Assembly (NCBI GenBank): GCA_000333855.2
Contig: CM007319.1
Coordinates: forward strand, 1,614,636-1,678,635
DNA length: 64,000 bases
Direction: 5' to 3'
Source: Endotrypanum monterogeii
Taxonomy: Eukaryota > Euglenozoa > Kinetoplastea > Trypanosomatida > Trypanosomatidae
Each line of letters opens with the position of its first letter. Position 1 is the stretch's first letter. Shown here piece after piece: positions 49,251 to 59,951 of this stretch. Under the pieces are notes generated by a model. It was given only the letters and a program-made list of their open reading frames with translations, had not been told where the DNA came from and did not search any database. Both the position numbers and the translations under genes were made by a program.

Positions 49251-50676
49251 AAGAATTGACGACGTCAACAGCATTGCCGCCCCCACTCACCCCATCCCTT
49301 TCTGACATTTCCTTTCCCATATTCATTTCCTTTCACCCTGTTCTCATGTTGGTCGTTTCTGCCTCGCCCTGGCCTCCTCTTCTTCGCCCTTTTTTCGATT
49401 TTTAAATATATTTTTTTTGGACGTGGTGACTGCAAGTGTGTAGGGAAAAGGAAAGAGACAAACTGAGAAAACGCCATGATGCGTCAAACATAAGGACACA
49501 AACAACAACAAAAAGAGAGAGATGTTTTTTTTTTCTGCCCACAACACGTCGAGGAAGTCGCGTTCGACAAATTTTATGTGCGGCTTCAGGGGAATCTGCG
49601 CTCTGGAACAATCTCCCGGTTTCTTCTTTTTTTTCCCCAAAGCGTTGGGTAGATGTGCTGATGAATATACGAGGAGCGCACTATTGGGAACCGGTACGTG
49701 TGTGGAATGTATAGGATTACACGTGCCTTTTGGAGCGACTGGACGTGAGTCGAAGCTGATACCACGGCTGATGGGCTACACCCCTGCAACAGCACGCGCT
49801 ACACTGGCACACGTGTATGCATTCGTGGCCATACACCAATGATCAACTATGCATATCCCTATCCCGTCCCCCCCCCCCTTCGCCCCGGCCTGATATAAGG
49901 AATCACTGTGCTAATTATTACAGAAAACATACATTATTTATGTACCCAGGATTTCAGAGAAAAAAAAGAAATACGATCGCATTGTCAAATCGCAAAGCTT
50001 TCGTGGTTCAGTGCTCGCTCAGCGGATTGCTTCAATTATCCCTTTTGTTGCTTCAAGTGGATCACGCGTGCTAGCGCACACACACGGTTGCTGCGCATCG
50101 TTACACATGGCCCAGCTTGCCTTACTCTATTAACGGCACCGCATTGTCCTGTGTATCGCTGCTTAATGCATCCGACGCGTCTCGAACTTTTCCGTCTGTC
50201 CTCGTACCCCCTCTCACTGTGCCCATGGGTTTTTTTTTTTGTGCACATATGGCAGTTCTTATCTTCCTCTCTCTTTCTTCTTCGGCCTTTCTCCCCACGT
50301 CCCCCGACACTTGAAAACAAAAACTGTTTTTTGTTTTTGTTGTTGCTGTTCTCGTTATGAGGAAGGTGTGCCTTCTTTTTCCCCTCTGCGTTACCAGCGC
50401 TACATCATCCCACATGCTCTCTCTCAATACCCATAAAGTGCCACGCTTACCTTGATAACGATTTTCCACGTTGTGTACGGGATCTTTTTTTTTTTCACTT
50501 CTTTTCCTGACCCCCCCCTCTATATTCCCCAATCACTAGCTGGTGGTTTTGCCTAGGCGCCCACCCTTGTAAGGAAGCTTGTACTGTTCTGTCTCTCACT
50601 GTGTTTTTTTGTGTAGGTTGGTTTAGGCTCACGACGAACCGCCGCCTCTCCAAGCAGTATCTGTGGTACCTTCAAG
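49251..50676. other. Spacer/UTR DNA
   Basis: No supported gene. It contains T-runs (49523-49533, 50228-50239, 50483-50495), a C-run (49867-49877), the inverted-like AAAACAAAAAC/GTTTTTTGTTTTT segment near 50314-50338, and an acceptor before the BART-domain gene. Confidence 0.55.
50581..50616 (+). promoter_or_regulatory. Predicted spliced-leader acceptor
   Basis: CTGTCTCTCACTGTGTTTTT followed by GTGTAG, with AG at 50615-50616, lies 60 bases before the ATG at 50677. Confidence 0.5.
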
Positions 50677-51168
50677 ATGTCCACAAAGGAAATCGTGCAA
50701 GATGGTGCACACCCATTGCCACTTGGCTTGACTGGAGACGAACTACTAGATGAGCTCGACGCATTTTTCTCTCAAGGCAGTAACACCGATCGTGTGCGTA
50801 ATTTTATCGAGGAGAACGACGACACGTTCTGCCTAGTCGCCTCCGAGGAAAAGATGAACACCAACACCGAGGCGAGTCTACGGCTTTACCGGCTCTTCCA
50901 GAAGTATGCTCTTTTGGTGGAAGGCATCATGGAAGACTTTATGGCTACCAAGGAAACCCAGGATGAGTCCTTACTGCGCTCCCTGGCGCTTGCCATTCGA
51001 GATGAGTGGACGTCGCCGAACACAGCATACCGATATGTCTGCACAAGCTACATCGCAGCCTCCTTGGACTACCAGGATTTTCTCGAGCTGGTGGAAGACC
51101 TTTATAACATGACGCAGTACCAAATGTCCATAGACGAGGAAGAGGATGTGGATGGAACTGGGGCGTAG
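50677..51168 (+). CDS. BART-domain protein (ARL2BP/CFAP36-like)
   Basis: 163 residues, all-helical in character. Residues 25-140 follow the BART domain pattern: an opening ELDAFFSQGSN helix, then FIEENDDTFCL, a middle segment with LYRLFQKYALLVEGIMEDFM (the LhxxYxxLVExxxExxL-type core of ARL2BP and CFAP36), and a closing LDYQDFLELVEDL that resembles the F-DF-x-F-xEM segment of BART. The C-terminus is acidic (DEEEDVDGTGA). Family role: effector or partner of Arf-like GTPases (ARL2/ARL3) or a ciliary protein. Trypanosomatids keep the ARL3 ciliary-targeting route, so a flagellar role is plausible. Assignment is by pattern only. Confidence 0.75.
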   Translation: MSTKEIVQDGAHPLPLGLTGDELLDELDAFFSQGSNTDRVRNFIEENDDTFCLVASEEKMNTNTEASLRLYRLFQKYALLVEGIMEDFMATKETQDESLLRSLALAIRDEWTSPNTAYRYVCTSYIAASLDYQDFLELVEDLYNMTQYQMSIDEEEDVDGTGA

Positions 51169-52490
51169 AAAGCTGCCTCAGAAACACAAAAATGAATGGA
51201 CGTCTTCTGTTGACGTGACAGGGTCATAAGGCAACTGCCCGCTTCAAATCTCTCCTTTACTGGGGAGACCCTCATACATATATGTATGTATGTGTGTGTG
51301 TGTATATAGCTTCGCGCCGTAGCAGCCTTTTCGTGCAATTTTTCGCCATCACCGAAAGAAAAAAAAATAGTTCTCCTCATCGTTTCGTGTGTGTGTGTGT
51401 GTCTGTCTGGCTGCTGTATCAAAACTCCCCTTCCAACTGTGCCCCTGCGCCTTCGCGCCGCTGGAATACGTGAACGTGCGTGCTCATATTGCTCTGCACA
51501 TATCTTCGTCTGTATGAGAGTGCGACGGCTTCTGCGAGGAGGTGTTTCCTTGCGAAATCCCCTTACAGGTTTTTTCCTGGTCTCTTCTTGTTGTCACTGT
51601 TCCTGCTGACGTAGTCACTCACGGCGTCAACACAGTATCGAGGGATAAAAAGGAGGGGAAAAGAAATCGTGTTGTGTATACAGAAATGCAAGGCAGAGGT
51701 GGAGGGGAGGGAGGGGGGTCAACAGGGGGTGCGCGACTGCACGAAGAGGGGGTAAAGACACGTCTAGGAGTGGGGAGTTGAATAGAGAATTACCTCAATT
51801 GTTTTTGTTGTTGTTTCTGTGCTGACCTCTCGCCCTCTGTCTGTGTGTCTGTCTGTCTGTCTGCGAACATATTTGTGTTTCTTCTGATGCAAAATGGTTG
51901 CACCATCCTCCCCTTTCTCGAATGCGCGGCGCGATCGGCAATCGGTGGAAAGAGGGTTGCCCCCACCCTTTTCCCGTTCTCTGTCTTGTCACGCTGAAGA
52001 TCATCAGCAAGAAAGAAAAACTTTAAAACAAATAGAAACAAAGCCGCTCAGTGTGATTTGCATCAGAAGCGGTTGTTTGCTTGGCAGTTACACAAAAGGG
52101 AGTGGGGATGTAAGGGGCCACCCAAGTGGCAAAGGCTGATTTAGTCTGATGCGTCCATGTGAATCGAGAACATTACCAAGCTCAGATCATCGTAGACCCT
52201 GCCCCCCCCCCTCTCATCACCATCTGCTTTGTGATGCGAGCTCCACCTTTCCCTGTTGTGAGGGATATATATATATATATATATATCAGATCATCTTGCT
52301 AGAGGACGCCGTTGTTGCCTTCACTATTTCTTCACCCCTCTTTGAACGAATTGCTCTACGATAATTCAAAACCACAACTTCGACATGACACGAATGACCT
52401 CGACCAAGTGCGGTGGGTGTTCTATTCCACGCCCTTTGAAAACAACAAAAAAGCTTCTCTGCCGATGCACATCAGCGTCTAGCAGTAACC
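51169..52490. other. Spacer/UTR DNA
   Basis: No supported gene. GT repeats near 51288-51303 and 51388-51402, TCTG repeat near 51837-51863, C-run 52202-52211, TA repeat 52265-52286. TTCTCTGCCGATGCACATCAG, AG near 52474, is a possible acceptor for the next gene. Confidence 0.55.
52265..52286. repeat. TA microsatellite
   Basis: About eleven TA units upstream of the large four-TM gene. Confidence 0.85.
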
Positions 52491-55400
52491 ATGAGTGACG
52501 GCAGCACCGGAAGTGATGGGCCCATACCGCAGCACCTCTCCTCCTCGCAGTCGACATTAGATAGCCCAGGGGCGCATCACCACCGCTCCTCTCTCTCTTC
52601 CACCGAATACAACAGAAATGCTGACGGGAAGGGGTGGGACACTGTGGCACCAAAAGAATCGCTCGAAAAACCTCTGGATCCCACGGGGCCCCGGCTGGGC
52701 TCGTCCCAACTAAAAGACGAGCCAAAGTACCCACTCTACTCAACGGAGTGGAAAGAGGGTGATGGTGGGGATGCGGGCTTGAAGACGAGCAGTGGACTGG
52801 GGCACCAACAAAACGTATTAGCTTTTCCCACTGCCGCCAATTTGGGGGCCTTGGCGCAGCCGATCACACAGGCATTCCAACCCTCGGATGAGACCCCTGT
52901 GGCTAGATCCCTCTTGGAAGGCTGCACTCAACAGGGGGGGATGTTCACGACGGTGCAAACCCCTACTTTGAGCGCTCTCGGAGATCTGTCGATCAACTTA
53001 CCTCGCCTCGAATCACCCCCGCATGAGGTAGTACAACCGCCTTTGGTTGTCGTCCCGAGACCCCTCACTTCGTCGGTAACTGATGCTCAGCGCGACGCGG
53101 GGGCCGATTTCGTGGGGCCGCTGTCCAAAAATCAGCCCGCCAACCCCTTCGCGGCACCAATCTATGAAACCCCGCTTGCGGTTCTAGCGAGCAGCAGCAA
53201 CAGCGACAGTCATACAGACAAGGAAAGTGTAAGGAATACACCAGGGGGACTTCCCTGCCTTCCCACTGCAGCCTCCTTGACTCAACGGGTCCGCGACGCC
53301 CCCGTGCCTTGGCACACGCAATCATCACACCAACAGCCGGAACTGCCTGGTGCAGCAGGAAGACTGATACATTTCACTCCACTCATTCAGCAGTACGATT
53401 TTTTGAAAACAGATATTAAAAATATTGCCTGCACTAGCAGCTTCACCATGGAAGATGTGAAAACGATTCCAGTGAAGCTGCGGCCCCTGCGTCACGAGGT
53501 GCTGAGTCGCGCGGAGCCAATCGCAAACGTCCAGTTGGCCGCCATAAAGGCAGGTCGCGCGAAAGCGTCAGGGCCTAAGACTGCGTCGGAACAGCCCACG
53601 TCTCCACCTCGTGCGGTGGATGTCGCGGACTTTCACGACACGCTGGTGGTATTCGACAACGCTCTCCTCGCCATCAGCTTCGCACTCTGGGGTAGCGTCG
53701 CGCCGTACAACGACCTGGTGAGGGCCCTGTTGGTATTCTGCGCACCCGATCCGCCCCCATACCTCAACAGCGACAAGAAAGAAAGCGACACGATCAGCAA
53801 CGCCTCCCCTTTGGAAGTGAAGCAGGCAGATGCCGTGGCAGAGGCGGCAGTGTCGACACCAAAACCGTTCGCGGAGAAAACTCGAGTCCGCGTCTCTTTT
53901 TCTTCTGTGCTGCGCTTTCTAAACCACTGCGGTGTCGACATACTCCTTATCTCTCGAAATCGGAAGGCTGCTTCTTCCTTCTGCGCAAAGCGCCGTCATG
54001 TGCACCAAGGCGACATACCGCTCGCCGCTGACATCACATCTGTGACGCCACCGCCTCCAGTGGCTCGTAAGGTAAACGCGGACGAGCCAGGAGCACCAGC
54101 GGCGCCACTGCGTCGTGTTCTCATCGCTCTTAGCTACGACTCCAAAGAAGCATTGTGGTGCCCGCTGACCACCTCGAGACCTATTCGTCGAGTGGCATCG
54201 GATAGGCACGAGTATCGACGCACCCAAGGGCGCATCGCGCGGCGCAGTGCTAGACGTGAAAAGCGCAAGGCCGACGCCGAAGCCGCTGCAAAGGCAAAGG
54301 AGCACGCTATCGAAGCAAAACTAATCGCTTGGCAAGAGCGCACAGCTCCCTATCGACAGCAACAGGCTTTTGAAGCAAGCATACCGAATGCCGAAGCTGT
54401 AGTATCTAGAGCCATCGCAGACACGGCAGGTAACCAGCCACACGTTGTCACGGTACCGGAAAGCAGTAAGAGCAGCGATGTCGATACAACTACACTCAAG
54501 TCAGGGAATCGGCTACCATTCCACGCAGTTCTCTACCCAAACTTGGTGCAGACAGATGTAGGGCTTACCTTACTTCTCCGAGAAAGTCTCCATCCTTTGT
54601 TCACGGTAGTGCGGTTGCGTCTTGTAATGAACGCCCCACTCGGGTGTATAACATTTCTACTCGGACTTGCGCTCGTTATCTATGTATCAAAGACGACAGA
54701 TGTGTGTCTATTTGATTTAGAAACGCGTCAGTGTATCGACGTAGCTGGAATAGATAGTAGCGGCGGCGGCACCAGCTGTCTCGCGCTCTCCTCCCATCGC
54801 TACCTCTACGGTCCACCATTGGCGCCAGGCAATTGTCTTATCGTAACAGTCTGTTGCAATTTTGTAGCTCTCATCCAGAACATCCTCATTGTCTACTTCT
54901 CGGCGCGATATCTGGCCCTCGGTGGCACGCGACCCTGCTTCATCCACGTTTTGCACACCATTCAACTCGCTCTTGGCGCGATTGTGTGCGCGTTTGCGGC
55001 CTTTGCTGTGTTTTTGTTTCACAGGCAATTTCATACCCTATCTTGCTCATCTCTGGTGGCGGCAGACATCGTATCATGTGCAGCATACCTGGAAAGATGC
55101 AGCGATCGCTACGTCTTTGCGGCTCATGGCCCCCTCACTGGCACCAACGTGGCTCTTGTGCTGGCCTCTGTGTACCTCGGTCTGTGTGTGCTTCACTGGC
55201 TCGCGGCAGCGCTCCCTGTCCTGCCCAACAGAGACATGCAGAACCTGATACCCACAGCATCCCCAGACACCTACGCCTTCCGTCCCAGTCTGTTCGCCCC
55301 AGATGGCCCCACACCGGCGGAACTCGAGCAGCTTCAGCAAGCAATGCAACCGCCGCTGCAACAAGAAATGCGCCTCTACACAGAAGCACATGATCGACTT

Positions 55401-56249
55401 TTGACGATGACGACAACGATTGGCGAGATGATGCACACAAGCCGCGTCACGAGCTTAAAACAGATGAAGTTAAACGAAAAGAGACGCCAGCGGCGAATGC
55501 GGCCATTCCAGAAGCGGTCGCAGGACAACAAAACTGGAGACTATGAAAGAAAGAACGCAGGTGACAAACAGCGGCGATACATGGCCCTCGGGGTAGGCGA
55601 CAAGCTAGGCAAGACCTACCCCATTAGTCGGTCGTCTTCGTGGAGCTCATCTGACTCGGATCCAAAACCTGCTCGTCGCACTATCGTGCTAGCCCCGCGA
55701 CTGTTGCAGCGTGTGTCAGAGCTCGCCTCGAGAGTGCAAGAGCGCGGCCTACCCAACGAGCCCTCCAGCACCACCGGCTCTGTGGTCGCCGCATTTTCCG
55801 AGAAGAGAACAAAGGCAGGGTTCACCTCCTCGTCAGCGTCTCAGTATTCCCGCTATCGTGCTCGCTCCAGGGCATCATCCTTTTACAGCACGACTGGCGA
55901 TCCCGCTCAGCGGCGTGCTGCTGCGCTACCGTTGAAGGTCACCCCTTCAGTTCGGATGCGGGCCTCGACCGATCTCGTTGCCTCGCCCAAATCCGAAATC
56001 GTAGAAACTGTGAAGTTAGCGCCACCGTCTGGGACGTCTCTGAGTACCCAAAATACCTCTCCATTCCCTGCGCTGGCGCCGTCGGGTGAAGAAAAATGGA
56101 GTGCCGAACCGCCACGCAGCTCCTCTTTGACACCCAGTACTCACTCTGTACATGCGTTGGAGACGAATCGCTCAACAATTGATAAAGGAATTGACCAAGT
56201 TATTGCCAGGCTACGCGCACGCAAGGCAGGAACGTCTGGTGATGATTAA
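52491..56249 (+). CDS. Large protein of unknown function with four membrane segments
   Basis: 1252 residues, no family recognised. Residues 1-290 are Ser/Pro/Thr-rich and likely disordered. Residues 290-560 hold more ordered patches (IHFTPLIQQYDFLKTDIKN; DTLVVFDNALLAISFALWG), including a basic stretch from about 560 to 620 that looks helical (RRSARREKRKADAEAAAKAK). Four hydrophobic segments follow at about 712-735, 782-805, 822-845 and 884-908. The loops between TM1-TM2 and TM3-TM4 contain several Cys, so disulfide-bonded external loops are possible, a layout shared by claudin- or tetraspanin-like proteins, although no signature of those families is present. Residues 925-1252 are again polar and basic, with an Arg/Lys-rich stretch near 1000-1050 and Ser-rich tracts. 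It probably sits in a membrane with both long ends in the cytosol. The gene is confidently coding. Confidence 0.85.
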   Translation: MSDGSTGSDGPIPQHLSSSQSTLDSPGAHHHRSSLSSTEYNRNADGKGWDTVAPKESLEKPLDPTGPRLGSSQLKDEPKYPLYSTEWKEGDGGDAGLKTSSGLGHQQNVLAFPTAANLGALAQPITQAFQPSDETPVARSLLEGCTQQGGMFTTVQTPTLSALGDLSINLPRLESPPHEVVQPPLVVVPRPLTSSVTDAQRDAGADFVGPLSKNQPANPFAAPIYETPLAVLASSSNSDSHTDKESVRNTPGGLPCLPTAASLTQRVRDAPVPWHTQSSHQQPELPGAAGRLIHFTPLIQQYDFLKTDIKNIACTSSFTMEDVKTIPVKLRPLRHEVLSRAEPIANVQLAAIKAGRAKASGPKTASEQPTSPPRAVDVADFHDTLVVFDNALLAISFALWGSVAPYNDLVRALLVFCAPDPPPYLNSDKKESDTISNASPLEVKQADAVAEAAVSTPKPFAEKTRVRVSFSSVLRFLNHCGVDILLISRNRKAASSFCAKRRHVHQGDIPLAADITSVTPPPPVARKVNADEPGAPAAPLRRVLIALSYDSKEALWCPLTTSRPIRRVASDRHEYRRTQGRIARRSARREKRKADAEAAAKAKEHAIEAKLIAWQERTAPYRQQQAFEASIPNAEAVVSRAIADTAGNQPHVVTVPESSKSSDVDTTTLKSGNRLPFHAVLYPNLVQTDVGLTLLLRESLHPLFTVVRLRLVMNAPLGCITFLLGLALVIYVSKTTDVCLFDLETRQCIDVAGIDSSGGGTSCLALSSHRYLYGPPLAPGNCLIVTVCCNFVALIQNILIVYFSARYLALGGTRPCFIHVLHTIQLALGAIVCAFAAFAVFLFHRQFHTLSCSSLVAADIVSCAAYLERCSDRYVFAAHGPLTGTNVALVLASVYLGLCVLHWLAAALPVLPNRDMQNLIPTASPDTYAFRPSLFAPDGPTPAELEQLQQAMQPPLQQEMRLYTEAHDRLLTMTTTIGEMMHTSRVTSLKQMKLNEKRRQRRMRPFQKRSQDNKTGDYERKNAGDKQRRYMALGVGDKLGKTYPISRSSSWSSSDSDPKPARRTIVLAPRLLQRVSELASRVQERGLPNEPSSTTGSVVAAFSEKRTKAGFTSSSASQYSRYRARSRASSFYSTTGDPAQRRAAALPLKVTPSVRMRASTDLVASPKSEIVETVKLAPPSGTSLSTQNTSPFPALAPSGEEKWSAEPPRSSSLTPSTHSVHALETNRSTIDKGIDQVIARLRARKAGTSGDD

Positions 56250-57026
56250 TGAGTTAGTCATCGAGTCTGGGTCTAGGCGGTGTGCAGATCTTTCTCGCAG
56301 TGATATCGCCATTATTTGGCGCGCTGGTGCCTGGAAAGGGCCCTCTGTTGATGTGTTTGGGCTTTAACTCACTGCACGGGAACGCTCACGTCTACCTCTC
56401 CTCATCCCTCCTCGGTTATCTTTTTTGTGTTTATGTGTCTGTGGAGGGGAGGGGGGAAGGGGGACACAATCGGCTCGCTCGCTGACTCTACTATTATTCC
56501 ATCGTGTGGCTGTGTGTGCTAGTCTGTGAGTTTGCGGGGCTTCTTCCTTGTCCCTTTTCTCTGCAGCGAAACAATCAAAGGTATGCACCCAGACATGCCA
56601 GGGGGCGCATGTATCTTTTTTTTCCCAGCTCATCACTCATGTTTTTCTCCGGCTATACTTCCCTGTACAACTGTTTCTTTTTATTTTCTAGATTAGAATG
56701 AGATGGAAGGACTTTGAGATGGTATAAGAAAAAGGCCAAAATACATATATATATATGTGTATATGAAGCGACGCGAAATACGAGGTGGTTTCCGGTTTCT
56801 CTGTGGGGTGGATAGACTCTGCTGTCGACGATGAAATGCGGGAATTCGATGGTAGGCTGCAGCGGGCACGTGTACAACCCGGTGGAATTGGTGTGATTTA
56901 CACAGCGATGACTCGTGCTCTCAAACTTCTTAACTCCTACTACACTCTGTCCCAACCTCGCCTTTCAACCCACACTATTTCTCCCCCCCCCCCTCCACAG
57001 TCTGAGAGACTTGGCAGGCGCCCGTC
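56250..57026. other. Spacer/UTR DNA
   Basis: No supported gene. It holds a G-rich patch near 56441-56463, TA repeat 56743-56756, and the C-run with acceptor before APC11. Confidence 0.55.
56963..57000 (+). promoter_or_regulatory. Predicted spliced-leader acceptor for APC11
   Basis: A C/T-only stretch including eleven C is closed by CTCCACAG with AG at 56999-57000, 26 bases before the ATG. Confidence 0.65.
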
Positions 57027-57275
57027 ATGGATATCAAAATTAAAAGCGTTCACCTCGTCGCAAAATGGATGTGGGACTGCAAAGGCGACACCTGTGGTAT
57101 ATGCCGTCAAGAGTACGAAGCAGCCTGTCCTACCTGCCGCGTGCCGGGTGATGACTGTCCCATTCTGACGAGCCCATGCCACCATACGTTTCACCTTCAC
57201 TGCATCACGCGCGCATTGGAAAAGGAAGAGGGTCAACCAGAATGTCCGACCTGCCGTGCACCGTGGCAGATGTAG
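57027..57275 (+). CDS. APC11: Anaphase-promoting complex RING subunit APC11
   Basis: 82 residues, the same size as human APC11 (84). RING-H2 ligands are all in place: Cys23 and Cys26 (CGIC), Cys34/Cys37 and Cys44 of the extra zinc loop, Cys51, His53, His56 or His58, Cys59, and Cys73 and Cys76 (CPTC). The leader MDIKIKSVHLVAKWMW and the VPGDDCP motif are diagnostic of APC11 and separate it from RBX1. Role: catalytic E3 module with APC2, recruiting E2 enzymes for ubiquitylation of cell-cycle targets in the nucleus. An acceptor lies 26 bases upstream, so the start is secure. No unusual features. Confidence 0.95.
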   Translation: MDIKIKSVHLVAKWMWDCKGDTCGICRQEYEAACPTCRVPGDDCPILTSPCHHTFHLHCITRALEKEEGQPECPTCRAPWQM

Positions 57276-58024
57276 GAGGTGCACCATCGCAGTGCACCAA
57301 ACCAGTTCCATGGCCGCCAGTACCTTGGGCCTCAAGCGACCAGCAGCTCCACTGCCTCCCTCTACTTCACGGAGGGCTTTTCCTTGATTTACAAGATAGC
57401 GCGACCGCTGTGCATTAGAGGGATCACTCTTGCTTTCTTACGGGTCTGTTTCATGGCGTCCTACCACATCCTGCTTTACACTATCGTGTTCGCGGTTGAA
57501 GAATACATGGGAAAATATATAAGTTCGAGGCTCGTGGTGTCACGGGCACCAGTGAGGTTGTTTTCCCGGAAGGACTCGACCTGTACACTGGGTCAGCTCG
57601 GGGGGGGGGGGCAATAACGGCGACTTAACCCCCGCCAAAACTTTCCATTCGCGGGTAAGGGAGTGCATTGCTCAGAAAACAGTGAAGTCGATGCATAGAC
57701 AAAAGCGGTCCTCTGATATCCCATCATTAGTGGTTCATGTCCTCGGGCCTCGCCCCCCCCCCTTTATGCTACCCCCTCTCCTTCCCCGCCCTCTTTTGCT
57801 CCCTCGCGCTTCTTTATGAAATTATCATCACCACATCGGCCCATAAAACCACTCATATCTTTATTCCGTATGTTTTCATTCAGCGTTCTCTAAAAGCACT
57901 GGCGACCTCTCTTATCACAGTGTACGCTACTGTCAGTCTGTGTATATGTGTATTTGAAAAGCAGCTTTACATCAAATATTTGAGCATCACAAAAATCAAT
58001 ACTCACTTCCTTCTCTATCTACTA
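57276..58024. other. Spacer/UTR DNA
   Basis: No supported gene. G-run 57601-57611 and C-runs near 57751-57761. The frame of the next gene is open upstream of its ATG, but an acceptor interrupts it (see 57857-57883). Confidence 0.55.
57857..57883 (+). promoter_or_regulatory. Predicted spliced-leader acceptor
   Basis: A T-rich tract ends in TGTTTTCATTCAG, with AG at 57882-57883. A message starting here would have its first suitable in-frame ATG at 58025, which decides against the longer open frame that begins at 57737. Confidence 0.55.
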
Positions 58025-58714
58025 ATGCGTCGCTGCGCTACTCGATACACCGCTGCCACGGCGGCAGCTAGTGGTGCTGGTAGCAATCTTTCAAAAGTTG
58101 GCACATCTGTAGATCGTCTTGCGTCGACCGACACGACAAGTGATTATAAACACACGCACACGGCAGAGTTCCCTCGTTCAAAGTTTATCCCCCCAGCGAC
58201 TGAGGCTCCCGAGAGACTGCAGCCTTTTGTGGAACCAAAGCCGTTCATTAGTCGTCGTCACATGCAGCTCTTCACAGTCTCCCTGGGCGTCGGTGCAAGC
58301 AGCGTGGCACTCGTGTACTTTTTTCTCAGTACGAGTATTCGGAATCGCGTGGAGGAAGAACAGCTCCAGGTCGACCGCATCGTGGAACGCAACCGACTCG
58401 CAATGCAAGATCGCCTCTCTGCCCTTCCACCGTTCACTGCACCAAGCACGTTCGATGATCTTTACGCCAAGATGGTGGAGAAAGACCTGGAGGTAGAAGC
58501 GCAGCTCGCGCAGGCGAAGAGTACCCTCCACACCGAAACCATGTTCCACGCGAAGATGTGGTGGAACCGCTGCCTGCGCAACATTCAGTCGGCTGCAGAC
58601 GCCCTTACCGCCGCTCAGTTGGACCGCCAAGAAGCCCAAGCTGAGGCAAACATCAACGCAACATTGAAGTACATCGGCTACGAGCTACAGAGTCTCTCTA
58701 AGGTCGTCAACTAG
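58025..58714 (+). CDS. Hypothetical single-pass membrane protein, possibly mitochondrial
   Basis: 229 residues from MRRCATRYTAATAAASGAGS. The N-terminus is Arg/Ala/Ser/Thr-rich with no acidic residues over the first 25 positions, consistent with a mitochondrial presequence. Residues about 83-104 (LFTVSLGVGASSVALVYFFL) form one membrane segment preceded by basic residues (SRRHMQ). The remaining 125 residues are charged and helical, with coiled-coil character (RVEEEQLQVDRIVERNRLAM; MVEKDLEVEAQLAQAKSTL) and a Trp-rich patch (MWWNRCLRN). I do not recognise the family. An inner-membrane assembly or respiratory subunit particular to trypanosomatids would fit, but this is inference. Confidence 0.75.
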   Translation: MRRCATRYTAATAAASGAGSNLSKVGTSVDRLASTDTTSDYKHTHTAEFPRSKFIPPATEAPERLQPFVEPKPFISRRHMQLFTVSLGVGASSVALVYFFLSTSIRNRVEEEQLQVDRIVERNRLAMQDRLSALPPFTAPSTFDDLYAKMVEKDLEVEAQLAQAKSTLHTETMFHAKMWWNRCLRNIQSAADALTAAQLDRQEAQAEANINATLKYIGYELQSLSKVVN

Positions 58715-59951
58715 GAGCCATGAACCTGTCTTCCCCCTCTTCTAATCGCTAAGCAGTACACCCAGTTGGTGTCTTCGTTGTTGTTGTTTTTCTTCTGGTG
58801 TGCGGTGTGCTTCGCCGTATCGCATCAGAGAGGGAGAGTGAGGTGGAGAGAAAGAAAGTGGCACAGCTCTCTGGCACCTGAGATTGTTTAGTTTATTTCC
58901 CTCTGTGGAGAATAGGGGCCGTACAGGTGTTCCTCTCCTTATATCTCCCTCTATTCTCAGCCGATCAGCCCCAGCAGTACTCGGAGGGGGGGGGAAGGAG
59001 GGAGGGAGTAGATCTGTGGTATCCGTGACGACATGCTGCAACCTCGTTTTTGTGTGTGTGTGTGTGTGTTTTCTCCTCTGCTATCGTCGGATCGCTGGAA
59101 CTCAATAGAGGAGATCTCAGAAAAAAAAAAGCTACCGAGATGATTGCATGTCTTGTGTCGTGTGTGTGTCATCGGTCAGATATCCTGTTCACCGTGATGT
59201 TGGCTGTTGTTGTTGATATTAGAGTTTTAGTTGATGTCATGAGGGTTTTACGGGTTATTGATGTTTTCCTAGACCCCTTCCTTACACCTCTCCCTCCCTC
59301 CCTCCCTCCCTCCTCCCCCCCCCCCCGTAGGCATCTTTGCTGTGGTGTATGCCTCTTGTAGTTACATCTGTCGCTGCGCGGTAAGCGTTGTGGCGCACAT
59401 GAAGGGCAAAAAGGGTATCCGGCGGACGGGGGCTGAAGGCTAAGCGTAAATGAGGGAAAACAAAAACTGTAGCCTGAGTAACACAGGCACAGCCGGAAAC
59501 CAAGGAGGACTGTGTAACTGGGCTGCATCGACCATCTACGCGGCCAAGGGGATACTCGGGGCAGACTGTGTATAAGCAGCATTACAGTAATGCCGTATCC
59601 TTGTCTAGCTCTTCTCATAACCGAAAGAAAAAAAAAATGCCTAGAGAGCATGCACTTTTTTTGTTGTTCTAATGTCCCTCTTCCACCTACAATGTTTGTC
59701 GCTGCCGCTTCTCATCTGTCCATGGTGCGCTCACTTTCTCGTCAAGACACTGTTGTGATGTGTTCCAGAAGATTTTTTCTTTCTTCACTTTTTGACTGAG
59801 TTGATCACACACACACACACACACAAAAAAAAAACAAAAAAAAAAGCATCGCTCTCCACTATTACTCGCTTCACGAGTTTCGCCCTCATTCCCTGCGTAA
59901 AAGGAGACACCGATCGCGTCTGCCGCCGTCACACGTGCGCTGAGTAGCAAC
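58715..59951. other. Spacer/UTR DNA
   Basis: No supported gene. GT repeat 59051-59069, CCCT repeat and C-run 59289-59326, CA repeat and A-runs 59807-59845. A tract GATTTTTTCTTTCTTCACTT and following bases ends in AG at 59799-59800, a likely acceptor 151 bases before the next ATG. Confidence 0.55.

Noticed and set aside
57737..58024. Upstream extension of the single-TM gene by 96 codons
   Set aside because: A good acceptor at 57882-57883 lies inside it and the region is T-rich; the ATG at 58025 gives a more typical protein start.
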